Source: Mycolicibacterium hippocampi (lineage in GTDB: Bacteria > Actinomycetota > Actinomycetes > Mycobacteriales > Mycobacteriaceae). From it: a stretch of 64,000 nt of DNA. The notes beneath the pieces are model-generated. The model saw only the letters and a program-made list of their open reading frames with translations. It was not told the origin of the DNA and made no database searches. The translations under genes and the position numbers were made by a program. Below, piece by piece: positions 9,606-17,286 of this stretch. Numbering within the stretch: the stretch's first letter is position 1; each line of letters opens with the position of its first letter. The stretch lies in the NCBI RefSeq assembly GCF_010723735.1, contig NZ_BLLB01000002.1:2232001-2296000 (forward strand). Reading direction: 5' to 3'.

Positions 9606-10378
9606 GACCTGCTACCCGGCGATGGATGGGTTGAATTCGCAGTGCCTTCAGACCGCAAGTGCATCAAGTCCACGGCATGGGCTTTTCCCCCACCCCAGCC
9701 ATACCCGCGCATGCACGCGTCTCCCCCTACCGAGACCACAGAACCCCCCTGCTAATATCCCGCCCGTGCCACCCAGCGGCGGCGCTACCGATTAGAACTG
9801 GCCACGTGCTCGCGTTATAACCTCGACCCACCAGAGAGCTAAAACGCACGTTCTCCGCTCTTGCGACCGGTGACCAAAATGGTAGTGCTAAAGACCGCTA
9901 ATGACCAGCCGATTCGTCCGGTTCTCGCAGATTTAACGCACGCAAGGCTGGAGAATGCAGCTACCATCACCATAATCCCTGGTGGTAAGCGTCCCCGCTT
10001 CTCCGCGATGCGCAGCTGCTGGAGGTACGTTGCCCGATGGAGCGACGGTCAGATGCTCGCGACTGTGGCCCGACCTTCATGCGGCGGTCATGTAGGTGTG
10101 CCGCCGGTTTCACCCGGCCAGCGTCGGGGCGCCCAAGGGCGATGTGGCCACCTCCGTCCGGCCCAGCGCAGGTACGCGGCACCAGTAGCGCGCGCGCCCG
10201 TGGTTTTAAAGGCTTCTGGCTAAATTCGGCCGCAAACTTCTAGACACCCGGCGTGAGCTTGCTCGAGTCTCATCCACGCGGTCGTGCAGGGCACTCTCCC
10301 GTGGTGGTCTCGGGGGGTTGCCTCAAGCGAACGCCCGCTGCTGGTATCACGACCACCACGGCCACGTGGTCTGCCCGG

Positions 10379-10422
10379 CTCGAGATACCTAGGTCGATAA
10401 CTCGAGATACCTAGGTCGATAA
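10379..10422. repeat. Perfect 22-bp tandem duplication
   Basis: The 22-mer beginning CTCGAGATACCTAGG occurs twice head to tail with no mismatch (10379-10400 and 10401-10422). It contains the palindromes CTCGAG and CCTAGG. No gene covers it. Confidence 0.9.
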
Positions 10423-10449
10423 GTTGTCAATCCGCTGCTGGCATGCGGT

Positions 10450-10481
10450 GCCCAAGCCTTGTTTTGCCCAAGCCTTGTTTT
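10450..10481. repeat. Perfect 16-bp tandem duplication
   Basis: GCCCAAGCCTTGTTTT is present twice in tandem (10450-10465 and 10466-10481), only 27 bases after the previous tandem duplication. It looks like replication slippage in non-coding DNA. Confidence 0.9.
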
Positions 10482-10649
10482 CCTCGTAGAGCGAGTGGTG
10501 GCCTAGGCAGCCGTCGAGGATGCCCGACGAAGGGGATGTCGAGGGGGTAGGACTTAGGACTTGTGGTGGGTGTCGCTGTTGCTGCGATGCTAATCGTAGA
10601 ACACGGCCTCCGATTCGGGGCAGTGTGCAAAGGCCCTTTAGTTAGCGCG

Positions 10650-11520
10650 TCCTAGAGCCGTTTGCTGCAGACGTGGCGGGCCAGTACGGCATGTTTCGGC
10701 CCGAGGCGATGGTCAATGGTGAGGTTCCGGCGTAGTTCTTGCGACACTTGGCAGTGCTGCACCGGTTCGGTCGTCACCGAACTCGCCGAGCACCAGGGCG
10801 TCGAGCACTGCACCGAGTCCTGGCCGGGAGCGGTAGATGTCGGCATCGGGGTGATCCTCAAAATGGGTGGCCAAGGCTGCTTCGAGTTCGGCGACCTGAG
10901 CGTTGAGCGCTGCGATGACATGGATTGCAGCGGTCGTGGTCGCTCTTGAAGGCAGCAGCCACCGCATGGGTGTGGTGAAGTGCTCGTGACATATGATCGC
11001 GTAGATCTCGATTGGTGCGTATCTCGATATTGCGGTTTCGGCTAGCAGCTTTGAGTGCTGAGCCGATCTTGCCCAGACTCAACCGGGTGCCTTGTTTCGG
11101 CGTGGGTGCGCGACCCAACATGACCAACGCGTCACCGTCGGGGGCTCGAAGGCCTCCGGGGCGGCGGGTAGTGCTCTCAGAGTCCGCTGCGCAACGTGTT
11201 GGCAGGCTGGGTCAGTGCGAAGATCAGGCGCTGATGGATCCGCGCCAGCACCTTGATCGCCTCGGCGTCCGGGGTGTCCCCCGATCCGATCGTGGTTGTA
11301 CCGATCGGTACGACAGCCTGGCGTCCCCGGCGTCAGGCTTCGGACCGGAACCGACAATGGCGGTCGCGTTTAACGGACGGCGGCCATCGGATTGATCGCC
11401 CACACCTGGTAACGATGCCGACAACGCAGACACCCATAGGCCGCGATCGGTTTCGCTACCCAATCATCGCCTGATCCGGTTCGCCGGCGTGACGGGCGAT
11501 CAGTTCGTGCAAGTACCGAA
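10650..11520 (-). pseudogene. IS110-family transposase remnant
   Basis: Reading leftward through several frames gives, in order, LIARHAGEPDQA, GIETDRGLWVSALSAS-like sequence, YQVWAINPMAAVRYRERH, DAEAIKVLARIHQRLIF, and a YYPAAPEAFE-like stretch. LGRAPTPKQGTRLSLGKI, VAELEAALATHFEDHPDADI and finally VLARHVCSKRL follow. These are the DEDD-domain flank, the linker and the Transposase_20 domain of IS110-type recombinases. Many frameshifts show it is long dead. No paired inverted repeats were looked for, because IS110 elements usually lack them. Confidence 0.75.
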
Positions 11521-11928
11521 TGCCGGATGAGTTCTCGGGTAGTCGCCGGGTTGCCAATCGATGGCCGGCTTAATCCATCAGATGCAGACACCAGGCGGCG
11601 GACTAATGGACTAGTGAGTGCAGTGGCACAACCCATCGGCGCAGCAAGCGACCTCACCGAACCGGCCGGGGCACGATCTAGCCCAAGAAATCAATCGTTC
11701 ATTTCCGTCCCAGTGTCCACTGGCCAGCGCAGCGGCTCGAAAATCAGCGTCGACCGACCGCAAGCTTCAGAGCGGCAACGCCACGCCGATCGACTCCCAT
11801 TAGTCTCCTCGGTACGTTGATCGCGATCGAGGCACGTCCTTGCGCACGCGGATGCTGGATGCTGGTCAGCAAGGTGTCCGGGCAGTGGGGCGTGGTCGCC
11901 TGCGGTTTCAAGGAATGAGGAGGTCGCT
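11521..11928. other. Gap upstream of the phosphatase gene
   Basis: No gene recognised. The last 20 bases carry GAGGAGG (11917-11923), the likely ribosome-binding site of the next gene. The rest has short frames on both strands without known motifs. Confidence 0.5.
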
Positions 11929-12465
11929 CTGCACATCCTATTTGTATGTACGGGAAACATCTGTCGGTCTCCGACGGCGGAGCGACTCGCCGCCGCGCAC
12001 GGCGCTGACCATGGTGCCTCTGACTTCGGCGTCTCCAGCGCGGGAACACGCGCAGTAGTAGGGCATCCGATTCACTCCGATGCAGCACTGGTCCTGGAGA
12101 GCCTGGGGGGTGATGTTTCCGATTTCTCTGCGAGACAGCTAACGCCGAAAATTTTGGCAGGTGCCGACCTTGTGCTCACGATGACGAGGGCACACCGCGA
12201 CGCTGTTCTGGAACGCGCCCCACAGAAGCTTCACAAGACCTACACATTGTGCGAAGCTGCCCGACTCGCATCCGAGTGCGGCGCAAAGACGATTGCCGAC
12301 CTACCCGCGCTGCGCTCGCTGTTGCCTGCAGACAAGTCGCTGGACATCCTCGACCCGATTGGACGAGACAAGGAAGTCTTTTCCATGGTCGGTTCTCGGA
12401 TTGCCGATCTCTTGCCGCCGGTACTCGAGCTCGCCTGGCGGTCGTCCGCTCCCGCAGGCGGTTAG
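11929..12465 (+). CDS. Low-molecular-weight protein tyrosine phosphatase (Wzb-like), apparent CTG start
   Basis: The frame encodes 178 residues with the full LMW-PTP signature. The P-loop CTGNICRS (C-x5-R-S) is at residues 7-14 and the general-acid loop DILDPIG is near residue 141. A conserved SSAGTRAVVGHPIHSDA stretch lies between them. Homologues normally begin directly with a Met at HILFVCTGN; here that codon is CTG (11929-11931), preceded by GAGGAGG with five bases spacing. No ATG, GTG or TTG lies upstream in frame near that point. Either CTG is used or the start codon was lost. Wzb-type phosphatases dephosphorylate the tyrosine kinase controlling polysaccharide chain length. No Wzc kinase is present in the window. 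Confidence 0.8.
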   Translation: MHILFVCTGNICRSPTAERLAAAHGADHGASDFGVSSAGTRAVVGHPIHSDAALVLESLGGDVSDFSARQLTPKILAGADLVLTMTRAHRDAVLERAPQKLHKTYTLCEAARLASECGAKTIADLPALRSLLPADKSLDILDPIGRDKEVFSMVGSRIADLLPPVLELAWRSSAPAGG

Positions 12466-12793
12466 ATCTGGCCGCTGCCGTGGCACACAGAGTGGTCGCA
12501 GTCGGGAAGCGGCGGCGCCGTCCGCACGTCGACCAGTCGGGCCTCGAACCAGGCGCAGAATGTCGCCATCCGAGCGGCTCGCCGATATCCGCGCGATCCT
12601 TGTTCCTTCATTGCGGGTGGGCGACAGAGCGCAACTCTCAACCGCTATGCAACGGAAGGGTTTCCGCACATTCCTTGGGGGTTGGGGTTGAGAGCGACCG
12701 GCGGTCGAAGGGGATAACAAGTGCGGCCTTCAGTCGAAATTGCCGCTAGTCGAAAACGGTTTGCTGGGAACGCGATTCTATTGGAAATGAGCG
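12466..12793. other. Gap between the glycan locus and core chromosome
   Basis: No protein or RNA gene recognised in these 328 bases. It marks the boundary between the IS-rich accessory region and the conserved core that starts with the genes near 13 kb. Confidence 0.5.
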
Positions 12794-12952
12794 TCAGCGG
12801 CCGAACAGTCGCGTGACCAACCGATCGAGCGTTGCCCGCAGGCCGCTGCCTCCTGGCATGTAACGCGGGCATTCGCATGTCGAACAGTCCGTGCCGGCTC
12901 GGTAATGCTCATGAGCCGAACGGTCGTGGCCGCACCGACATTGAGCCTCCAT
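12794..12952 (-). CDS. Small Cys/His-rich protein, probable zinc binder
   Basis: A 52-residue protein from the ATG at 12950-12952. The N-terminal half has a dense pattern of possible metal ligands: C-R-C-G-H, then H-E-H-Y, then C-S-T-C-E-C-P-R-Y. This is followed by a basic C-terminal helix (LDRLVTRLFGR). The spacing suggests a compact zinc finger, although I cannot name a family with certainty. The frame remains open upstream to 13039, but that extension has no Cys/His pattern and overlaps a dispersed palindromic repeat, so the shorter form is preferred. It is divergent from the PH-domain gene at 13081. No clear ribosome-binding site was seen, which lowers confidence. Confidence 0.5.
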   Translation of the reverse strand: MEAQCRCGHDRSAHEHYRAGTDCSTCECPRYMPGGSGLRATLDRLVTRLFGR

Positions 12953-12998
12953 CGGATAGAAGATACGCCGCCGGTGGGGTTTGCCCTGGGGGTTCGGG

Positions 12999-13061
12999 CG
13001 CGAGTGTGAAGCCAGGGTTGTGCTCAGGCGGCAAATCACAACCAGGAACGCTATTTCGCGG
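12999..13061. repeat. Palindromic repeat family A, copy 1
   Basis: This is a 63-bp imperfect palindrome that starts CGCGAGTGTGAAGCCAGG and ends CTATTTCGCGG. Five other copies lie at 18462, 18933, 25622, 26547 and 54505. This is the only copy not next to a stop codon. It lies 20 bp before the PH-domain start. Confidence 0.85.
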
Positions 13062-13080
13062 TTCTGGATAGAGTGCTCGC

Positions 13081-13599
13081 GTGGGATATCCGGAGAATGT
13101 GCTGGCCAAAGACGAACACGTGGTCCTGCACCGCCATCCGCACTGGGGCCGACTGACCCTGCCGGCGCTACTGCTGATCATCGCGACGGCCGCCGCCGCG
13201 TTCATCGCCGGCTACGTCAACACGCTGAACTGGGAGTCCAACGCCAAGAACACGGTGTTCCTGGTGATCGCGGCGATCTGGCTGCTGCTGGTCGGCTGGC
13301 TGACCGTCTGGCCGTTCCTGAACTGGTGGACCACCCACTTCGTGCTCACCGACCGCCGGGTGATGTTCCGCCACGGCCTGATCACCCGTCAGGGCATCGA
13401 CATCCCGCTGGCCCGGATCAACAGCGTGGAGTTCCGCCACGGGCTCATCGACCGCATCTTCCGCACCGGCACGCTGATCATCGAGTCCGCGGCGCAGGGA
13501 CCCCTCGAGTTCCACGACATCCCACGAGTGGAACGCGTGCACTCACTGCTGTATCACGAGGTCTTCGACACCCTCGGGACCGAGGAATCGCCGACCTGA
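13081..13599 (+). CDS. PH-domain membrane protein (Rv3278c-like)
   Basis: This 172-residue protein has two adjacent membrane helices (about residues 27-47 and 60-82) followed by a bacterial PH (bPH_2, YdbS/YdbT-type) domain. The domain holds FVLTDRRVMFRHGLITRQ, IPLARINSVEFRHG and TGTLIIESAA. Function is unknown; such proteins are thought to sit at the inner membrane with the PH fold in the cytoplasm. The GTG at 13081 is the chosen start. Order with GtrA and purK-purE matches M. tuberculosis Rv3278c-Rv3277-purK. The last 46 bases belong to a 50-bp direct repeat that recurs at 14275-14324. Confidence 0.8.
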   Translation: MGYPENVLAKDEHVVLHRHPHWGRLTLPALLLIIATAAAAFIAGYVNTLNWESNAKNTVFLVIAAIWLLLVGWLTVWPFLNWWTTHFVLTDRRVMFRHGLITRQGIDIPLARINSVEFRHGLIDRIFRTGTLIIESAAQGPLEFHDIPRVERVHSLLYHEVFDTLGTEESPT

Positions 13600-13603
13600 C
13601 GCC
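13554..13603. repeat. Direct repeat, left copy flanking a decayed TA cassette
   Basis: This 50-bp segment recurs at 14275-14324 with about three mismatches. It holds the last codons of the PH-domain gene on the plus strand. On the minus strand it holds a sequence equal to the last codons and TGA stop of the GtrA gene (TCA at 13554-13556). Confidence 0.9.
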
Positions 13604-13629
13604 CGCGCTGATGCATTAGCTTCAGATGC

Positions 13630-13868
13630 ATGCGCACCACGCTATCCATCGACGACGATGTGCTGCTCGCAGTCGAGGAACTCGCCCGCCGGGAGAGCGC
13701 ACCGTCGGTGATGTGCTGTCCGCGCTGGCGCGGCAGGCGTAGACTCAGCAGCAGAATGCGGGGCCGCGGACCTCCGTCGAAAGCGTCCACGGCTTTGAGC
13801 CCTTCGAGCACCGCGGGCCTGCCGTGTCCAACGCACTCGTCGACCGATTGCGCGACGAAGCGATCTGA
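13630..13868 (+). pseudogene. VapB-type antitoxin, frameshifted
   Basis: The start is a typical ribbon-helix-helix antitoxin (MRTTLSIDDDVLLAVEELAR). The frame breaks after RRE near 13698. In the shifted frame the protein continues as RTVGDVLSALARQA, then a TAG at 13740-13742, then TQQQNAGPRTSVES and finally LVDRLRDEAI with TGA at 13866-13868. A single-base loss and the nonsense codon would abolish it. The TGA overlaps the beginning of the toxin remnant, the normal arrangement for vapBC. Confidence 0.75.
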
Positions 13869-14269
13869 CCCGCGCCCTGCTGGACAGCGACCACGTCGAC
13901 CATCAGCGTGTCCAGCAATGGATAGCTGCCGAGATCCACACCGGTTGGGCGTCGTGCGCCATCACTCAGAACGGCTTCGTTCGCATCGTCAGCCAGCCTC
14001 GATACCCAAGCCCCGTGCCACCCGCGCAAGCGATCAGCACGTTGGCGCGCGCCGCAGCGACTGAGCATCACGAGTACTGGCCGTGTTCGATCAGCCTCTT
14101 CGACGACGAGCTCATCGATCACACGCGGCTGCACGGACATCGCCAGGTGACCGACGCATATCTGCTAGCCCTCGCGACCTCCAACGGCGGACGGTTCGTG
14201 ACTCTCGACCAGTCGATCTCCGTGGGCGCTGTCCGCCACGCCGACCCGGAACACTTGGTCGTGATCTGA
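13865..14269 (+). pseudogene. VapC-type PIN-domain toxin remnant, active-site deletion
   Basis: A single frame continues to the TGA at 14267-14269 and reads as VapC from residue 1: TRALLD, SDHVDHQRVQQWIA, FVRIVSQPRYPSP, VTDAYLLALATSNGGRFVTLD. VapC toxins normally begin M-x-R-x-LLDVNVLIALLDSDH. Here the sequence goes straight from LLD to SDH, as if 27 bases between two LLD-coding repeats were deleted in frame, taking part of the catalytic strand. The expected ATG is CTG. With the antitoxin also broken, the pair is dead. A shorter frame from the GTG at 14015 could make a C-terminal fragment only. Confidence 0.75.
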
Positions 14270-14274
14270 GCTTC

Positions 14275-14324
14275 TCAGGAGGTCTTCGACACCCTGGGGT
14301 CCGAGGAATCGCCGACCTGACGCC
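14275..14324. repeat. Direct repeat, right copy flanking a decayed TA cassette
   Basis: Second copy of the 50-bp segment at 13554-13603. It encodes the C-terminal residues (RQVGDSSDPRVSKTS) and stop codon of the minus-strand GtrA gene, while its plus strand repeats the end of the PH-domain gene. Confidence 0.9.
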
Positions 14325-14961
14325 GCGAGCGTCTGCGTGACTGCCGCATCGGGGTCACATTGTCGCTGCCGAGGCTGCTTTCGGGCATCGGATGGCGCAG
14401 TTCGTACTCGTCTTCGAGGGCCTCGGCGAATCCGCCGCCGGTGAGCGTGGACTCCAGAGCCTTGTCCGGGTTGCGCGCGAACTCGTCGGGGAAGACAAAG
14501 CGGCGGAACGCCCAGAACCGGAACGCCATCTGCAGCAGGTTGCCCACGATGTAGGCCGAGACGAAGTCGGCGATGTTCTCGACGGCCAGCGTCACCATCG
14601 GCACCCGCAGCATCAGCACGTAGCTGGACACCCACAGCGGCGCCATGCTCAGCAGCACGCCCACCCCGCTGACGCCGAAGAACAGCAGTGCTTCGTGGTG
14701 GCGCTCGCGGCCGCCGCGGTCGCGGAAGCTCCATTCCCGGTTCAGGATGTAGGACGCGATGACCGCGACGATGCCCGCGATGATCTTGGCGGTCACCGGC
14801 TTGGGCTCGAGGATCGTCAGCTTGAGCGTGAAGAAGATCGTCAGGTCGATGACAAAAGTGGTGGCGCCCACGATGGCGAATTTGATCAGCTCGTGGTGCT
14901 GCTCAGCATATGGACGCAGCGGCCCCGGAAGGCGCTTGATCGTCGCATCGGCAAAAGACAC
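14275..14961 (-). CDS. GtrA-family membrane protein (Rv3277-like)
   Basis: The 228-residue protein carries a GtrA/DPMS_TMD-type domain of four membrane helices (about residues 28-150). FAIVGATTFVIDLTIFFTL is the first helix and IVAVIASYILNREWSFRDR is the signature loop. GtrA proteins are thought to move or present polyprenyl-phosphate-linked sugars, and mycobacterial members are linked to cell-wall arabinan and galactan assembly. A charged cytoplasmic tail follows. The last 16 residues are encoded in the 50-bp direct repeat, so the tail may once have been completed inside the PH-domain gene. The start is GTG at 14959-14961. It diverges from purK. Confidence 0.8.
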   Translation of the reverse strand: MSFADATIKRLPGPLRPYAEQHHELIKFAIVGATTFVIDLTIFFTLKLTILEPKPVTAKIIAGIVAVIASYILNREWSFRDRGGRERHHEALLFFGVSGVGVLLSMAPLWVSSYVLMLRVPMVTLAVENIADFVSAYIVGNLLQMAFRFWAFRRFVFPDEFARNPDKALESTLTGGGFAEALEDEYELRHPMPESSLGSDNVTPMRQSRRRSRRQVGDSSDPRVSKTS

Positions 14962-15056
14962 AAGGTCAAAGTCTACGGAATCGGCCTTGGAACTTCCTCA
15001 TCGCCGGCTTTGCCGCAGGTCAATCCCGCCTTCACCGGCATGACACGATAGGCGTC

Positions 15057-16250
15057 GTGTCGCGAAGATCAGCCTCACCGCCCGTCGTCGCCATGATCGG
15101 CGGCGGACAACTCGCCCGAATGACCCACCAGGCGGCAATTGCGCTGGGCCAGACGCTGCGCGTGCTGGCCACCAGCAGCGACGAAGCCGCCGCCCAGGTG
15201 AGCCCAGACGTCGTCCTCGGGTCGCACACCGACCTGGACGCGCTGCGCCGCGCAGCCCAAGGTGTGACAGTCCTCACGTTCGACCACGAGCACGTGCCGA
15301 CCGAGCATCTGGAGCGGCTCATCGCCGAGGGCGTGAACGTCGCCCCGCCCCCGTCAGCGCTGATCCACGCCCAGGACAAGCTGGTGATGCGTCGCCGCCT
15401 GGAGGCCCTCGGCGCCCCGGTGCCGCGCTACGCCGCCGTGGCGTCGGTGGACGACGTCGAGGCCTTCGCACGTGAGGTCGGCGGTCCGGTGGTGATCAAG
15501 ACCGTGCGCGGTGGATACGACGGTCGCGGGGTGGTGATGGCGTCCTCGGTGGACGAAGCCCGCGACGTGGTGGCGCGCTACCTCGACGACGGGGTCGCGG
15601 TGATGGTCGAGGAACGGGTCGCGATGCGCCGTGAACTAGCGGCGCTGGTCGCGCGCTCACCGTTCGGGCAGGGCGCGGCGTGGCCGGTGGTGGAGACCGT
15701 GCAGCGCGACGGGATCTGCGTGACGGTGCTGGCGCCCGCGCCCGGACTGTCCGAGACACTCGGGTCCGCCGCGTCGGAGCTGGCGCTGCGACTGGCCAGC
15801 GAGCTGGGGGTGGTCGGCGTGCTGGCGGTCGAGCTGTTCGAGACCGTCTCTGGTGAGTTGATGGTCAACGAGCTGGCGATGCGCCCGCACAACTCCGGGC
15901 ACTGGACCATGGACGGCGCCCGCACCTCGCAGTTCGAGCAGCATCTGCGCGCGGTGCTGGACTACCCGCTGGGCGACACGTCGCCGACGGCGCCGTTCAC
16001 GGTGATGGGCAATGTCCTGGGTGCGGCCGAGACGCCGGTCATGTCGATGGACGAGCGTGTGCACCACCTGTTCGCCCGGATGCCCGACGCCAAGGTGCAC
16101 CTCTACGGCAAGCAGGAGCGGCCGGGACGCAAGATCGGGCACGTCAACCTCGCCGGCACCGACGCCGAGGTGCTGCGGGAGCGTGCCGAGCGGGCGGCAC
16201 ACTGGTTGTCGCACGCACAGTGGACCGACGGATGGGATCCTCACGCATGA
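15057..16250 (+). CDS. purK: 5-(carboxyamino)imidazole ribonucleotide synthase
   Basis: PurK uses ATP and bicarbonate to carboxylate aminoimidazole ribonucleotide in de novo purine synthesis. The 397-residue protein shows the ATP-grasp layout: an N-terminal [18 protein letters not shown], the DLDALRRAA and [12 protein letters not shown] region, and the ATP-binding [16 protein letters not shown]. The metal-binding [20 protein letters not shown] and [10 protein letters not shown] follow. The GTG at 15057 is used. Its TGA overlaps the ATG of purE (ATGA), so the two are translationally coupled. Length and motifs are normal for actinobacteria. Confidence 0.95.
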   Translation: MSRRSASPPVVAMIGGGQLARMTHQAAIALGQTLRVLATSSDEAAAQVSPDVVLGSHTDLDALRRAAQGVTVLTFDHEHVPTEHLERLIAEGVNVAPPPSALIHAQDKLVMRRRLEALGAPVPRYAAVASVDDVEAFAREVGGPVVIKTVRGGYDGRGVVMASSVDEARDVVARYLDDGVAVMVEERVAMRRELAALVARSPFGQGAAWPVVETVQRDGICVTVLAPAPGLSETLGSAASELALRLASELGVVGVLAVELFETVSGELMVNELAMRPHNSGHWTMDGARTSQFEQHLRAVLDYPLGDTSPTAPFTVMGNVLGAAETPVMSMDERVHHLFARMPDAKVHLYGKQERPGRKIGHVNLAGTDAEVLRERAERAAHWLSHAQWTDGWDPHA

Positions 16251-16747
16251 GCGCTCGGGTAGGCCTGATCATGGGCAGCGACAGCGACTGGCCGGTGATG
16301 TCCGACGCCGCCGAGGCACTCGCGGAGTTCGACGTGCCGTTCGAGGTCGGCGTCGTCTCCGCGCACCGCACGCCGGGGCGGATGTTGTCCTATGCGCAGG
16401 GGGCGGCCGAGCGCGGCCTCGAGGTGATCATCGCCGGGGCCGGTGGGGCGGCGCACCTGCCGGGGATGGTCGCCTCGGCCACGCCCTTGCCGGTCATCGG
16501 GGTGCCGGTGCCGCTGGCCCGGTTGGACGGGATGGACTCGCTGCTGTCGATCGTGCAGATGCCGGCCGGGGTGCCGGTGGCCACGGTGTCGATCGGCGGC
16601 GCCCGCAACGCCGGGCTGCTGGCGGTGCGGATCCTGGGCTCGTCGGACGCCGCGCTGCGGGAGCGGATGGCGTCTTTCCAGGCCGGGCTGGAGAAAATGG
16701 TGCTGGAGAAGGACGAAGCGCTGCGTCAGCGACTGCTGGGGGAGTAG
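16247..16747 (+). CDS. purE: N5-carboxyaminoimidazole ribonucleotide mutase
   Basis: PurE moves the carboxyl group made by PurK to give carboxyaminoimidazole ribonucleotide. The 166-residue class I protein shows [22 protein letters not shown] and the glycine-rich [14 protein letters not shown], all of which line the active site. The start is the ATG at 16247, which overlaps the purK stop as ATGA; an upstream in-frame start at 16220 would lie inside purK and is unnecessary. A hairpin-forming repeat follows seven bases after the stop. Confidence 0.95.
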   Translation: MSARVGLIMGSDSDWPVMSDAAEALAEFDVPFEVGVVSAHRTPGRMLSYAQGAAERGLEVIIAGAGGAAHLPGMVASATPLPVIGVPVPLARLDGMDSLLSIVQMPAGVPVATVSIGGARNAGLLAVRILGSSDAALRERMASFQAGLEKMVLEKDEALRQRLLGE

Positions 16748-16754
16748 CCCTCCT

Positions 16755-16819
16755 GCGTCGAGACTGCACTCACGGCGGGAAAGGGCGAGAGAGCGTCGCC
16801 GCCAGTGCAATGTCAACGC
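16755..16819. repeat. Imperfect inverted repeat after purE
   Basis: Left arm GCGTCGAGACTGCACT (from 16755) pairs with a right arm whose reverse complement is GCGTTGACATTGCACT (ending 16819), 12 of 16 identical. It starts seven bases after the purE stop, so a 3'-end hairpin role is plausible. Confidence 0.6.
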
Positions 16820-16968
16820 CGACAGCGCCCTCCACCGCCCTCATGACGTGCTGGCTGCATCTCCCCAGCTCGCCAAATCACCCCACTCGTCGGGTTCGTC
16901 AACGGGATGCAAGTCGTAGGCGGCGTAGCTTTCGTCCACCTCAGCGCAGTTACGGCGCGACAAGAGCC

Positions 16969-17178
16969 TTACGAGGCCTTGAGGACGAGCACGCGCTCGT
17001 CGGCGTTCACCGGCACGGACACCGGGTAGTGGCCGGTGTCGACGGCGTGCGTTCCGACATCGATCAAAGCTGATGCGCGTGACCAGCGGGTTTTGCCGTC
17101 CCACCCGCAATCGCACCGAGCGGTGTAGCGGAACGTGCTCCCATCGATGTAGGCCTGCATGTCTTGAAAAGTACCCAT
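16969..17178 (-). CDS. Small hypothetical protein with CxCGW motif
   Basis: This 69-residue frame from the ATG at 17176-17178 encodes a polar protein with [14 protein letters not shown] near residue 20 and a C-terminal [15 protein letters not shown]. The paired cysteines and the [10 protein letters not shown] stretch resemble small mycobacterial proteins of unknown function with a rubredoxin-like or zinc-knuckle feel; I do not recognise a named family. A TTG two codons upstream is also possible. No strong ribosome-binding site was seen. It lies alone between purE and fadE25, convergent with the first and divergent from the second. Confidence 0.45.
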   Translation of the reverse strand: MGTFQDMQAYIDGSTFRYTARCDCGWDGKTRWSRASALIDVGTHAVDTGHYPVSVPVNADERVLVLKAS

Positions 17179-17286
17179 GGACAATGAGAACCAACCACGA
17201 CGATGCTGAACCTTTACTGAGAGAACCCGACTTCGCGTAGCGCCGTCAGCACGGTAAAGTTACCGGCGAGTAGCAAGGAGATGATC

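Larger units (their letters stand above)
9606..10649. other. One-kilobase stretch without a recognisable gene
   Basis: This holds the leader of the WcaJ-type gene (9606-9840, notably C-rich and then AT-richer) followed by short frames on both strands that match nothing I know. Two tandem duplications occur at 10379-10422 and 10450-10481. The region ends in the IS110 remnant. It is probably decayed mobile DNA. Confidence 0.45.

Noticed and set aside
14015..14269. Short VapC-like gene from the GTG at 14015
   Set aside because: It would lack the N-terminal half of the PIN domain, and is better read as part of the dead toxin.
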